Origin: Escarpia spicata
Lineage: Eukaryota > Annelida > Polychaeta > Sabellida > Siboglinidae
Direction: 5' to 3'
Assembly: GCA_963995525.1 (NCBI GenBank)
Contig: OZ023207.1
Location: 35,602,792 to 35,666,791, forward strand
Length of the DNA: 64,000 bases
The notes beneath the pieces are model-generated. The model was not told where the DNA came from. It worked only from the letters and a program-made list of their open reading frames with translations, and ran no database searches. Below are positions 1-15,049 of the stretch, one piece after another (the first letter of the stretch is position 1; every line of letters starts with the position of its first letter). A program made the position numbers and the translations under genes.

Positions 1-2981
1 ACTTTAAAACGATGCAAAATGGTGAATATTGTTCAATTAAATGGCATAACATAATATTTCGCGTGTATAACCGTACAGCTCACATTTACAGCAATGTACA
101 CGTTTTCTGACGGTTTGTTTTCATTTATAGGGGGTAATCAAAAGTTAAAAATGTTCCCAAATGCTGAGTATGAATCAATTCGAAGTGATAGCATAATATT
201 TCTCTTGTACGAACGTACAGTTCACTATCACAGTAGTCTAAACATTTTCTGACGGTTAGTTTTCATTTATAGGTGGTAAAGAAAAGTTAAAAACGTTGCC
301 AAATGCTGAATATCGTTCATTTCAATGATATAACATAATATTTCGTATGTATCACCGTTCGGCTTACATTCACAGCATTGTAGACGTTTTCTGATGGTTA
401 GTTTTCATTTATAGGGGGTAATCAACACTTTAAAACGATGCAAAATTCTGAATATCGTTCAATTCAATGGCATAACATAATGTTTCTCGTGTATAACCGT
501 ACAGCTCACATTCACAGCAATGTAGACGTTTTCTGACGGTTATTTTTCATTTATAGGGGGTAATCAACAGTTAAAAACGTTCCCAAATGCTGAGTATCGA
601 TCAATTCGAAGTGATAGCATAATATTTCGCTTGTTTGACACTTCAGGTCACTATTACAGCAATCTAGACGTTTTCTGTCGGTTAGTTTTCATTTACAGCG
701 GGTAATCAACAGTTAAAAACGATCCCAAATGCTGAGTTTCAATCAATTCAAACTGATAGCATAATATTTCTCTTGCATGAACGTACAGTTCTCTACGACA
801 GTAATCTAGACATTTTCTGACGGTTAGTTTTCATATATAAGGGGTATTCAAAAGTTAAAACCGTTACCATATGCTGATTATCGTTCAATTCAATGATATA
901 ACATAATATTTCGTATGTTTCACCGTACGGCTTACATTCAGAGCATTCTCGACGTTTTCTGACGGTTTGTTTTCATTTATAGGGGGTAATCAACACTTTA
1001 AAACGATGCAAAATGGTGAATATTGTTCAATTAAATGGCATAACATAATATTTCGCGTGTATAACCGTACAGCTCACATTTACAGCAATGTACACGTTTT
1101 CTGACGGTTTGTTTTCATTTATAGGGGGTAATCAAAAGTTAAAAATGTTCCCAAATGCTGAGTATGAATCAATTCGAAGTGATAGCATAATATTTCTCTT
1201 GTACGAACGTACAGTTCACTATCACAGTAGTCTAAACATTTTCTGACGGTTAGTTTTCATTTATAGGTGGTAAAGAAAAGTTAAAAACGTTGCCAAATGC
1301 TGAATATCGTTCATTTCAATGATATAACATAATATTTCGTATGTATCACCGTTCGGCTTACATTCACAGCATTGTAGACGTTTTCTGATGGTTAGTTTTC
1401 ATTTATAGGGGGTAATCAACACTTTAAAACGATGCAAAATTCTGAATATCGTTCAATTCAATGGCATAACATAATGTTTCTCGTGTATAACCGTACAGCT
1501 CACATTCACAGCAATGTAGACGTTTTCTGACGGTTATTTTTCATTTATAGGGGGTAATCAACAGTTAAAAACGTTCCCAAATGCTGAGTATCGATCAATT
1601 CGAAGTGATAGCATAATATTTCGCTTGTTTGACACTTCAGGTCACTATTACAGCAATCTAGACGTTTTCTGTCGGTTAGTTTTCATTTACAGCGGGTAAT
1701 CAACAGTTAAAAACGATCCCAAATGCTGAGTTTCAATCAATTCAAACTGATAGCATAATATTTATCTTGCATGAACGTACAGTTCTCTACGACAGTAATC
1801 TAGACATTTTCTGACGGTTAGTTTTCATATATAAGGGGTATTCAAAAGTTAAAACCGTTACCATATGCTGATTATCGTTCAATTCAATGATATAACATAA
1901 TATTTCGTATGTTTCACCGTACGGCTTACATTCAGAGCATTCTCGACGTTTTCTGACGGTTTGTTTTCATTTATAGGGGGTAATCAACACTTTAAAACGA
2001 TGCAAAATGGTGAATATTGTTCAATTAAATGGCATAACATAATATTTCGGGTGTATAACCGTACAGCTCACATTTACAGCAATGTACACGTTTTCTGACG
2101 GTTTGTTTTCATTTATAGGGGGTAATCAAAAGTTAAAAATGTTCCCAAATGCTGAGTATGAATCAATTCGAAGTGATAGCATAATATTTCTCTTGTACGA
2201 ACGTACAGTTCACTATCACAGTAGTCTAAACATTTTCTGACGGTTAGTTTTCATTTATAGGTGGTAAAGAAAAGTTAAAAACGTTGCCAAATGCTGAATA
2301 TCGTTCATTTCAATGATATAACATAATATTTCGTATGTATCACCGTTTGGCTTACATTCACAGCATTGTAGACGTTTTCTGATGGTTAGTTTTCATTTAT
2401 AGGGGGTAATCAACACTTTAAAACAATGCTAAATTCTGAATATCGTTCAATTCAATGGCATAACATAATGTTTCTCGTGTATAACCGTACAGCTCACATT
2501 CACAGCAATGTAGACGTTTTCTGACGGTTATTTTTCATTTATAGGGGGTAATCAACAGTTAAAAACGTTCCCAAATGCTGAGTATCGATCAATTCGAAGT
2601 GATAGCATAATATTTCGCTTGTTTGACACTTCAGGTCACTATTACAGCAATCTAGACGTTTTCTGACGGTTAGTTTTCATTTACAGCGGGTAATCAAAAG
2701 TTAAAAACGATCCCAAATGCTGAGTTTCAATCAATTCAAACTGATAGCATAATATTTCTGTTGCATGAACGTACAGTTCTCTACGACAGTAATCTAGACA
2801 TTTTCTGACGGTTAGTTTTCATATATAAGTGGTAATCAAAAGTTAAAACCGTTACCATATGCTGAATATCGTTCAATTCAATGATATAACATAATATTTC
2901 GTATGTTTCACCGTACGGCTTACATTCAGAGCATTCTAGACGTCTTCTGACGGTTTGTTTTCATTTATGGGGGTAATCAAC

Positions 2982-4259
2982 ACTTTAAAACGATGCAAAA
3001 TGCTGAATATTGTTCAATTCAATGGCATAACATAATATTTCGCGTGTTTAACCGTACAGCTCACATTTACAGCAATGTACACGTTTTCTGACGGTTTGTT
3101 TTCATTTATAGGGGGTAATCAACAGTTAAAAACGTTCCCAAATGCTGAGTATCAATCAATTCGAAGTGATAGCATAATATTTCTCTTGTAAGAACGTACA
3201 GTTCACTATCACAGTAGTCTATGCATTTTCTGAAGGTTAGTTTTCATTTATAGGGGGTAAAGAAAAGTTAAAAACGTTGCCAAATGCTGAATATCGTTCA
3301 TTTCAATGATATAACATAATATTTCGTATGTATCACCGTTCGGCTTACATTCACAGCACTGTAGACGTTTTCTGATGGTTAGTTTTCATTTATAGGGGGT
3401 AATCAACACTTTAAAACGATGCAAAATTCTGAATATCGTTCAATTCAATGGCATAACATAATGTTTCTCGTGTATAACCGTACAGCTCACATTCACAGCA
3501 ATGTAGACGTTTTCTGACGGTTTGTTTTCATTTATAGGGGGTAATCAACAGTTAAAAACGTTCCCAAATGCTGAGTATCAATCAATTCGAAGTGATAGCA
3601 TAATATTTATCTTGTAAGAACGTACAGTTCACTATCACAGTAGTCTAGACATTTTCTGACGGTTAGTTTTCATTTATAGGGGGTAATCAACACTTTAAAA
3701 CGATGCAAAATTCTGAATATCGTGCAATTCAATGGCATAACATAACGTTTCTCGTGTATAACCGTACAGCTCACATTCACAGCAATGTAGACGTTTTCTG
3801 ACGGTTATTTTTCATTTATAGGGGGTAATCAACAGTTAAAAACGATCCCAAATGCTGAGTATCGATCAATTCGAAGTGATAGCATAATATTTCGCTTGTT
3901 TGACACTTCAGGTCACTATTACAGCAATCTAGACGTTTTCTGACGGTTAGTTTTCATTTACAGCGAGTAATCAACAGTTAAAAACGATCCCAAATGCTGA
4001 GTTTCAATCAATTCAAACTGATAGCATAATATTTCTGTTGCATGAACGTACAGTTCTCTACGACAGTAATCTATACATTTTCTGACGGTTAGTTTTCATA
4101 TATAAGGGGTAATCAAAAGTTAAAACCGTTACCATATGCTGAATATCGTTCAATTCAATGATATAACATAATATTTCGTATGTTTCACCGTACGGCTTAC
4201 ATTCAGAGCATTCTAGACGTTTTCTAACGGTTTGTTTTAATTTATAGGGGGTAATCAAC
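2982..4259 (+). repeat. Nine-monomer HOR variant (1278 bp)
   Basis: Order is A-B-C-D-B'-D-E-F-G, nine monomers in 1278 bp (9 x 142). A two-monomer B'-D segment beginning near 3548 is added after the first D. B' shares the variant TTGTAAGAACG with the B monomer earlier in the same unit (near 3187), so the extra dimer probably came from the neighbouring B by unequal exchange. Confidence 0.85.
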
Positions 4260-7200
4260 ACTTTAAAACGATGCAAAATGCTGAATATTGTTCAATTCAA
4301 TGGCATAACATAATATTTCGCGTGTGTAACCGTACAGCTCACATTTACAGCAATGTACACGTTTTCTGACGGTTTGTTTTCATTTATAGGGGGTAATCAA
4401 CAGTTAAAAACGTTCCCAAATGCTGAGTATGAATCAATTCGAAGTGATAGCATAATATTTCTCTTGTATGAACGTACAGTTCACTATCACAGTAGTCTAG
4501 ACATTTTCTGAAGGTTAGTTTTAATTTATAGGGGGTAAATAAAAGTTAAAAACGTTGCCAAATGCTGAATATCGTTCATTTCAATGATGTAACATAATAT
4601 TTCGTATACATCACCGTTCGGCTTACATTCACAACATTGTAGACGTTTTCTGATGGTTAGTTTTCATTTATAGGGGGTAATCAACACTTTAAAACGATGC
4701 AAAATTCTGAATATCGTTCAATTCAATGGCATAACATAATGTTTCTCGTGTATAACCGTACAGCTTACATTCACAGCAATGTAGACGTTTTCTGACGGTT
4801 ATTTTTCATTTATAGGGGGTAATCAACAGTTAAAAACGTTCCCAAATGCTGAGTATCGATCAATTCGAAGTGATAGCATAATATTTCGCTTGTTTGACAC
4901 TTCAGGTCACTATTACAGCAATCTAGACGTTTTCTGTCGGTTAGTTTTCATTTACAGCGGGTAATCAACAGTTAAGAACGATCCCAAATTCTGAGTTTCA
5001 ATCAATTCAAACTGATAGCAGAATATTTCTCTTGCATGAATGTACAGTTCTCTACGACAGTAATCTATACATTTTCTGACGGTTATTTTTCATATATAAG
5101 GGGTAATCAAAAGTTAAAACCGTTACCATATGCTGAATATCGTTCAATTCAATGATATAACATAATATTTCGTATGTTTCACCGTACGGCTTACATTCAG
5201 AGCATTCTAGACGTTTTCTGACGGTTTGTTTTCATTTATAGGGGGTAATCAACACTTTAAAACGATGCAAAATGCTGAATATTGTTCAATTCAATGGCAT
5301 AACATAATATTTCGCGTGTATAACCGTACAGCTCACATTTACAGCAATGTACACGTTTTCTGACGGTTTGTTTTCATTTATAGGGGGTAATCAACAGTTA
5401 AAAACGTTCCCAAATGCTGAGTATGAATCAATTCGAAGTGATAGCATAATATTTCTCTTGCATGAACGTACAGTTCTCTACGACAGTAATCTAGACATTT
5501 TCTGACGGTTAGTTTTCATTTATAGGTGGTAAAGAAAAGTTAAAAACGTTGCCAAATGCTGAATATCGTTCATTTCAATGATATAACATAATATTTCGTA
5601 TGTATCACCGTTTGGCTTACATTCACAGCATTGTAGACGTTTTCTGATGGTTAGTTTTCATTTATAGGGGGTAATCAACACTTTAAAACAATACTAAATT
5701 CTGAATATCGTTCAATTCAATGGCATAACATAATGTTTCTCGTGTATAACCGTACAGCTCACATTCACAGCAATGTAGACGTTTTCTGACGGTTATTTTT
5801 CATTTATAGGGGGTAATCAACAGTTAAAAACGTTCCCAAATGCTGAGTATCGATCAATTCGAAGTGATAGCATAATATTTCGCTTGTTTGACACTTCAGG
5901 TCACTATTACAGCAATCTAGACGTTTTCTGACGGTTAGTTTTCATTTACAGCGGGTAATCAAAAGTTAAAAACAATCCCAAATGCTGAGTTTCAATCAAT
6001 TCAAACTGATAGCATAATATTTCTGTTGCATGAACGTACAGTTCTCTACGACAGTAATCTAGACATTTTCTGACGGTTAGTTTTCATATATAAGTGGTAA
6101 TCAAAAGTTAAAACCGTTACCATATGCTGAATATCGTTCAATTCAATGATATAACATAATATTTCGTATGTTTCACCGTACGGCTTACATTCAGAGCATT
6201 CTAGACGTCTTCTGACGGTTTGTTTTCATTTATGGGGGTAATCAACACTTTAAAACGATGCAAAATGCTGAATATTGTTCAATTCAATGGCATAACATAA
6301 TATTTCGCGTGTATAACCGTACAGCTCACATTTACAGCAATGTACACGTTTTCTGACGGTTTGTTTTCATTTATAGGGGGTAATCAACAGTTAAAAACGT
6401 TCCCAAATGCTGAGTATCAATCAATTCGAAGTGATAGCATAATATTTCTCTTGTATGAACGTACAGTTCACTATCACAGTAGTCTAGACATTTTCTGAAG
6501 GTTAGTTTTCATTTATAGGTGGTAAAGAAAAGTTAAAAACGTTGCCAAATGCTGAATATCGTTCATTTCAATGATATAACATAATATTTCGTATGTATCA
6601 CCGTTTGGCTTACATTCACAGCATTGTAGACGTTTTCTGATGGTTAGTTTTCATTTATAGGGGGTAATCAACACTTTAAAACAATACTAAATTCTGAATA
6701 TCGTTCAATTCAATGGCATAACATAATGTTTCTCGTGTATAACCGTACAGCTCACATTCACAGCAATGTAGACGTTTTCTGACGGTTATTTTTCATTTAT
6801 AGGGGGTAATCAACAGTTAAAAACGTTCCCAAATGCTGAGTATCGATCAATTCGAAGTGATAGCATAATATTTCGCTTGTTTGACACTTCAGGTCACTAT
6901 TACAGCAATCTAGACGTTTTCTGACGGTTAGTTTTCATTTACAGCGGGTAATCAAAAGTTAAAAACAATCCCAAATGCTGAGTTTCAATCAATTCAAACT
7001 GATAGCATAATATTTCTCTTGCATGAACGTACAGTTCTCTACGACAGTAATCTAGACATTTTCTGACGGTTAGTTTTCATATATAAGTGGTAATCAAAAG
7101 TTAAAACCGTTACCATATGCTGAATATCGTTCAATTCAATGATATAACATAATATTTCGTATGTTTCACCGTACGGCTTACATTCAGAGCATTCTAGACG

Positions 7201-9227
7201 TCTTCTGACGGTTTGTTTTCATTTATGGGGGTAATCAACACTTTAAAACGATGCAAAATGCTGAATATTGTTCAATTCAATGGCATAACATAATATTTCG
7301 CGTGTATAACCGTACAGCTCACATTTACAGCAATGTACACGTTTTCTGACGGTTTGTTTTCATTTATAGGGGGTAATCAACAGTTAAAAACGTTCCCAAA
7401 TGCTGAGTATCAATCAATTCGAAGTGATAGCATAATATTTCTCTTGTATGAACGTACAGTTCACTATCACAGTAGTCTAGACATTTTCTGAAGGTTAGTT
7501 TTAATTTATAGGGGGTAAAGAAAAGTTAAAAACGTTGCCAAATGCTGAATATCGTTCATTTCAATGATATAACATAATATTTCGTATGTATCACAGTTCG
7601 GCTTACATTCACAGCATTGTAGACGTTTTCTGATTGTTAGTTTTCATTTATAGGGGGTAATCAACACTTTAAAACGATGCAAAATTCTGAATATCGTTCA
7701 ATTCAATGGCATAACATAATGTTTCTCGTGTATAACCGTACAGCTCACATTCACAGCAATGTAGACGTTTTCTGACGGTTATTTTTCATTTAAAGGGGGT
7801 AATCAACAGTTAAAAACGTTCCCAAATGCTGAGTATCGATCAATTCGAAGTGATAGCATAATATTTCGCTTGTTTGACACTTCAGGTCACTATTACAGCA
7901 ATCTAGACGTTTTCTGTCGGTTAGTTTTCATTTACAGCGGGTAATCAACAGTTAAGAACGATCCCAAATGCTGAGTTTCAATCAATTCAAACTGATAGCA
8001 TAATATTTCTCTTGCATGAACGTACAGTTCTCTACGATAGTAATCTAGAAATTTTCTGACGGTTATTTTTCATATATAAGGGGTAATCAAAAGTTAAAAC
8101 CGTTACCATATGCTGAATATCGTTCAATTCAATGATATAACATAATATTTCGTATGTTTCACCGTACGGCTTACATTCAGAGCATTCTAGACGTTTTCTG
8201 ACGGTTTGTTATCATTTATAGGGGGTAATCAACACTTTAAAACGATGCAAAATGCTGAATATTGTTCAATTCAATGGCATAACATAATATTTCGCGTGTA
8301 TAACCGTACAGCTCACATTTACAGCAATGTACACGTTTTCTGACGGTTTGTTTTCATTTATAGGGGGTAATCAACAGTTAAAAATGTTCCCAAATGCTGA
8401 GTATGAATCAATTCGAAGTGATAGCATAATATTTCTCTTGTACGAACGTACAGTTCACTATCACAGTAGTCTAAACATTTTCTGACGGTTAGTTTTAATT
8501 TATAGGGGGTAAAGAAAAGTTAAAAAAGTTGCCAAATGCTGAATATCGTTCATTTCAATGATATAACATAATATTTCGTATATATCACCGTTCGGCTTAC
8601 ATTCACAGCATTGTAGACGTTTTCTGATGGTTAGTTTTCATTTATAGGGGGTAATCAACACTTTAAAACGATGCAAAATTCTGAATATCGTTCAATTCAA
8701 TGGCATAACATAATGTTTCTCGTGTATAACCGTACAGCTTACATTCACAGCAATGTAGACGTTTTCTGACGGTTATTTTTCATTTATAGGGGGTAATCAA
8801 CAGTTAAAAACGTTCCCAAATGCTGAGTATCGATCAATTCGAAGTGATAGCATAATATTTCGCTTGTTTGACACTTCAGGTCACTATTACAGCAATCTAG
8901 ACGTTTTCTGTCGGTTAGTTTTCATTTACAGCGGGTAATCAACAGTTAAGAACGATCCCAAATGCTGAGTTTCAATCAATTCAAACTGATAGCAGAATAT
9001 TTCTCTTGCATGAACGTACAGTTCTCTACGACAGAAATCTATACATTTTCTGACGGTTATTTTTCATATATAAGGGGTAATCAAAAGTTAAAACCGTTAC
9101 CATATGCTGAATATCGTTCAATTCAATGATATAACATAATATTTCGTATGTTTCACCGTACGGCTTACATTCAGAGCATTCTAGACGTTTTCTGACTGTT
9201 TGTTATCATTTATAGGGGGTAATCAAC

Positions 9228-10647
9228 ACTTTAAAACGATGCAAAATGCTGAATATTGTTCAATTCAATGGCATAACATAATATTTCGCGTGTATAACCG
9301 TACAGCTCACATTTACAGCAATGTACACGTTTTCTGACGGTTTGTTTTCATTTACAGGGGGTAATCAACAGTTAAAAACGTTCCCAAATGCTGAGTATGA
9401 ATCAATTCGAAGTGATAGCATAATATTTCTCTTGTATGAACGTACAGTTCACTATCACAGTAGTCTAGACATTTTCTGACGGTTAGTTTTCATTTATAGG
9501 GGGTAAAGAAAAGTTAAAAACGTTGCCAAATGCTGAATATCGTTCATTTCAATGATATAACATAATATTTCGTATGTATCACCGTTCGGCTTACATTCAC
9601 AGCATTGTAGACGTTTTGTGACGGTTATTTTTCATTTTTAGGGGGTAATCAACAGTTAAAAACGTTCCCAAATGCTGAGTATCGATCAATTCGAAGTGAT
9701 AGCATAATATTTCGCTTGTTTGACACTTCAGGTCACTATTACAGCAATCTAGACGTTTTCTGACTGTTATTTTTCATTTACAGCGGGTAATCAACAGTTA
9801 AAAACGATCCCAAATGCTGAATTTCAATCAATTCAAACTGATAGCATAATATTTCTCTTGCATTAACGTACACTTCTCTACGACAGCAATCTAGACATTT
9901 TCTGACGGTTAGTTTTCATTTATAGGGGGTAATCAAAAGTTAAAAACGTTACCATATGCTGAATATCGTTCAATTCAATGATATAACATAATATTTCGTA
10001 TGTTTCACCGTACGGCTTACATTCAGAGCATTCTAGACGTTTTCTGATGGTTAGTTTTCATTTATAGGGGGTAATCAACACTTTAAAACGATGCAAAATT
10101 CTGAATATCGTTCAATTCAATGGCATAACATAATGTTTCTCGTGTATAACCGTACAGCTCACATTCACAGCAATGTAGACGTTTTCTGACGGTTATTTTT
10201 CATTTATAGGGGGTAATCAACAGTTAAAAACGTTCCCAAATGCTGAGTATCGATCAATTCGAAGTGATAGCATAATATTTCGCTTGTTTGACACTTCAGG
10301 TCACTATTACAGCAATCTATACGTTTTCTGTCGGTTAGTTTTCATTTACAGCGGGTAATCAACAGTTAAAAACGATCCCAAATGCTGAGTTTCAATCAAT
10401 TCAAACTGATAGCATAATATTTCTCTTGCATGAACGTACAGTTCTCTACGACAGTAATGTAGACATTTTCTGACGGTTATTTTTCATATATAAGGGGTAA
10501 TCAAAAGTTAAAACCGTTACCATATGCTGATTATCGTTCAATTCAATGATATAACATAATATTTCGTATGTTTCACCGTACGGCTTACATTCAGAGCATT
10601 CTAGACGTTTTCTGACGGTTTGTTATCATTTATAGGGGGTAATCAAC
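9228..10647 (+). repeat. Ten-monomer HOR variant (1420 bp)
   Basis: Order is A-B-C-E-F-G-D-E-F-G. The first D is missing: C runs through GTTTTGTGACGGTTATTTTTC, a D-like end, straight into E near 9650. A second D-E-F-G block follows from 10079. Length is exactly 10 x 142. The missing D and the extra block are the signature of misaligned recombination between HOR units. Confidence 0.85.
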
Positions 10648-11641
10648 ACTTTAAAACGATGCAAAATGCTGAATATTGTTCAATTCAATGGCATAACATA
10701 ATATTTCGCGTGTATAACCGTACAGCTCACATTTACAGCAATGTACACGTTTTCTGACGGTTTGTTTTCATTTATAGGGGGTAATCAACAGTTAAAAATG
10801 TTCCCAAATGCTGAGTATGAATCAATTCGAAGTGATAGCATAATATTTCTCTTGTACGAACGTACAGTTCACTATCACAGTAGTCTAAACATTTTCTGAC
10901 GGTTAGTTTTAATTTATAGGGGGTAAAGAAAAGTTAAAAAAGTTGCCAAATGCTGAATATCGTTCATTTCAATGATATAACATAATATTTCGTATATATC
11001 ACCGTTCGGCTTACATTCACAGCATTGTAGACGTTTTCTGATGGTTAGTTTTCATTTATAGGGGGTAATCAACACTTTAAAACGATGCAAAATTCTGAAT
11101 ATCGTTCAATTCAATGGCATAACATAATGTTTCTCGTGTATAACCGTACAGCTTACATTCACAGCAATGTAGACGTTTTCTGACGGTTATTTTTCATTTA
11201 TAGGGGGTAATCAACAGTTAAAAACGTTCCCAAATGCTGAGTATCGATCAATTCGAAGTGATAGCATAATATTTCGCTTGTTTGACACTTCAGGTAACTA
11301 TTACAGCAATCTAGACGTTTTCTGTCGGTTAGTTTTCATTTACAGCGGGTAATCAACAGTTAAGAACGATCCCAAATGCTGAGTTTCAATCAATTCAAAC
11401 TGATAGCAGAATATTTCTCTTGCATGAACGTACAGTTCTCTACGACAGTAATCTATACATTTTCTGACGGTTATTTTTCATATATAAGGGGTAATCAAAA
11501 GTTAAAACCGTTACCATATGCTGAATATCGTTCAATTAAATGATATAACATAATATTTCGTATGTTTCACCGTACGGCTTACATTCAGAGCATTCTAGAC
11601 GTTTTCTGACTGTTTGTTATCATTTATAGGGGGTAATCAAC

Positions 11642-12493
11642 ACTTTAAAACGATGCAAAATGCTGAATATTGTTCAATTCAATGGCATAACATAATATTT
11701 CGCGTGTATAACCGTACAGCTCACATTTACAGCAATGTACACGTTTTCTGACGGTTTGTTTTCATTTATAGGGGGTAATCAACAGTTAAAAACGTTCCCA
11801 AATGCTGAGTATGAATCAATTCGAAGTGATAGCATAATATTTCTCTTGTATGAACGTACAGTTCACTATCACAGTAGTCTAGACATTTTCTGACGGTTAT
11901 TTTTCATTTATAGGGGGTAAAGAAAAGTTAAAAACGTTGCCAAATGCTGAATATCGTTCATTTCAATGATATAACATAATATTTCGTATGTATCACCGTT
12001 CGGCTTACATTCACAGCATTGTAGACGTTTTGTGACGGATATTTTTCATTTTTAGGGGGTAATCAACAGTTAAAAACGTTCCCAAATGCTGAGTATCGAT
12101 CAATTCGAAGTGATAGCATAATATTTCGCTTGTTTGACACTTCAGGTCACTATTACAGCAATCTAGACGTTTTCTGACTGTTATTTTTCATTTACAGCGG
12201 GTAATCAACGGTTAAAAACGATCCCAAATGCTGAATTTCAATCAATTCAAACTGATAGCATAATATTTCTCTTGCATTAACGTACACTTCTCTACGACAG
12301 CAATCTAGACATTTTCTGACGGTTAGTTTTCATATATAAGGGGTAATCAAAAGTTAAAACCGTTACCATATGCTGATTATCGTTCAATTCAATGATATAA
12401 CATAATATTTCGTATGTTTCACCGTACGGCTTACATTCAGAGCATTCTCGACGTTTTCTGACGGTTTGTTTTCATTTATAGGTGGTAATCAAC
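11642..12493 (+). repeat. Six-monomer HOR variant (852 bp)
   Basis: Order is A-B-C-E-F-G with D absent, length 852 bp (6 x 142). It carries the same C-to-E fusion (GTTTTGTGACGG) and the same F variant (TTGCATTAACGTACACTTC) as the ten-monomer unit at 9228, so the two share one D-deletion event. Confidence 0.85.
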
Positions 12494-13487
12494 ACTTTAA
12501 AACGATGCAAAATGGTGAATATTGTTCAATTCAATGGCATAACATAATATTTCGCGTGTATAACCGTACAGCTCACATTTACAGCAATGTACACGTTTTC
12601 TGACGGTTTGTTTTCATTTATAGGGGGTAATCAACAGTTAAAAATGTTCCCAAAAGCTGAGTATGAATCAATTCGAAGTGATAGCATAATATTTCTCTTG
12701 TATGAACGTACAGTTCACTATCACAGTAGTCTAGACATTTTCTGACGGTTAGTTTTCATTTATAGGGGGTAAAGAAAAGTTAAAAACGTTGCCAAATGAT
12801 GAATATCGTTCATTTCAATGATATAACATAATATTTCATATGTATCACCGTTCGGCTTACATTCACAGCATTGTAGACGTTTTCTGATGGTTAGTTTTCA
12901 TTTATAGGGGGTAATCAACACTTTAAAACGATGCAAAATTCTGAATATCGTTCAATTCAATGGCATAACATAATGTTTCTCGTGTATAACCGTACAGCTC
13001 ACATTCACAGCAATGTAGACGTTTTCTGACGGTTATTTTTCATTTATAGGGGGTAATCAACAGTTAAAAACGTTCCCAAATGCTGAGTATCGATCAATTC
13101 GAAGTGATAGCATAATATTTCGCTTGTTTGACACTTCAGGTCACTATTACAGCAATCTAGACGTTTTCTGTCGGTTAGTTTTCATTTACAGCGGGTAATC
13201 AACAGTTAAAAACGATCCCAAATGCTGAGTTTCAATCAATTCAAACTGATAGCATAATATTTCTCTTCCATGAACGTACAGTTCTCTACGACAGTAATCT
13301 AGACATTTTCTGACGGTTAGTTTTCATATATAAGGGGTAATCAAAAGTTAAAACCGTTACCATATGCTGATTATCGTTCAATTCAATGATATAACATAAT
13401 ATTTCGTATGTTTCACCGTACGGCTTACATTCAGAGCATTCTCGACGTTTTCTGACGGTTTGTTTTCATTTATAGGTGGTAATCAAC

Positions 13488-15049
13488 ACTTTAAAACGAT
13501 GCAAAATGGTGAATATTGTTCAATTCAATGGCATAACATAATATTTCGCGTGTATAACCGTACAGCTCACATTTACAGCAATGTACACGTTTTCTGACGG
13601 TTTGTTTTCATTTATAGGGGGTAATCAACAGTTAAAAATGTTCCCAAAAGCTGAGTATGAATCAATTCGAAGTGATAGCATAATATTTCTCTTGTACGAA
13701 CGTACAGTTCACTATCACAGTAGTCTAAACAATTTCTGACGGTTAGTTTTCATTTATAGGTGGTAAAGAAAAGTTAAAAACGTTGCCAAATGCTGAGTAT
13801 CGATCAATTCGAAGTGATAGCATAATATTTCGCTTGTTTGACACTTCAGGTCACTATTACAGCAATCTAGACGTTTTCTGACGGTTAGTTTTCATTTACA
13901 GCGGGTAATCAAAAGTTAAAAACGATCCCAAATGCTGAGTTTCAATCAATTCAAACTGATAGCATAATATTTCTGTTGCATGAACGTACAGTTCTCTACG
14001 ACAGTAATCTAGACATTTTTTGACGGTTAGTTTTCATATATAAGGGGTAATCAAAAGTTAAAACCGTTACCATATGCTGAATATCGTTCAATTCAATGAT
14101 ATAACATAATATTTCGTATGTTTCACCGTACGGCTTACATTTACAGCAATGTACACGTTTTCTGACGGTTTGTTTTCATTTATAGGGGGTAATCAACAGT
14201 TAAAAACGTTCCCAAATGCTGAGTATCAATAAATTCGAAGTGATAGCATAATATTTCTCTTGTATGAACGTACAGTTCACTATCACAGTAGTCTAGACAT
14301 TTTCTGAAGGTTAGTTTTCATTTATAGGGGGTAAAGAAAAGTTAAAAACGTTGCCAAATGCTGAATATCGTTCATTTCAATGATATAACATAATATTTCG
14401 TATGTATCACCGTTCGGCTTACATTCACAGCATTGTAGACGTTTTCTGATGGTTAGTTTTCATTTATAGGGGGTAATCAACACTTTAAAACGATGCAACA
14501 TTTTGAATATCGTTCAATTCAATGGCATAACATAATGTTTCTCGTGTATAACCGTACAGCTCACATTCACAGCAATGTTGACGTTTTCTGACGGTTATTT
14601 TTCATTGATAGGGGGTAATCAACAGTTAAAAACGTTCCCAAATGCTGAGTATCGATCAATTCGAAGTGATAGCATAATATTTCGCTTGTTTGACACTTCA
14701 GGTCACTATTACAGCAATCTAGACGTTTTCTGTCGGTTAGTTTTCATTTACAGCGGGTAATCAACAGTTAAGAACGATCCCAAATGCTGAGTTTCAATCA
14801 ATTCAAACTGATAGCATAATATTTCTCTTGCATGAACGTACAGTTCTCTACGACAGTAATCTAGAAATTTTCTGACGGTTATTTTTCATATATAAGGGGT
14901 AATCAAAAGTTAAAACCGTTACCATATGCTGAATATCGTTCAATTCAATGATATAACATAATATTTCGTATGTTTCACCGTACGGCTTACATTCAGAGCA
15001 TTCTAGACGTTTTCTGACGGTTTGTTTTTATTTATAGGGGGTAATCAAC
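13488..15049 (+). repeat. Eleven-monomer HOR variant with two chimeric monomers (1562 bp)
   Basis: Order is A-B-(C/E)-F-(G/A)-B-C-D-E-F-G, 11 x 142 bp. Near 13780 a C start (AACGTTGCCAAATGCTGA) becomes E (GTATCGATCAATTCG). Near 14135 a G monomer becomes A at GGCTTACATTTACAGC. Both switches occur inside monomers and keep the 142-bp register, as expected for recombination between aligned paralogous monomers. Confidence 0.85.

Noticed and set aside
4058..4276. 72-residue ORF on - and its near-copy at 19137-19340 on +
   Set aside because: Both are chance reading frames through the G and F satellite monomers. The monomer length is not a multiple of three, and the same sequence is interrupted in sister copies.
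14575..14760. 61-residue ORF on + in the satellite
   Set aside because: It crosses D and E monomers and exists only because of a local TTG start. Other copies of the same monomers are not kept open.
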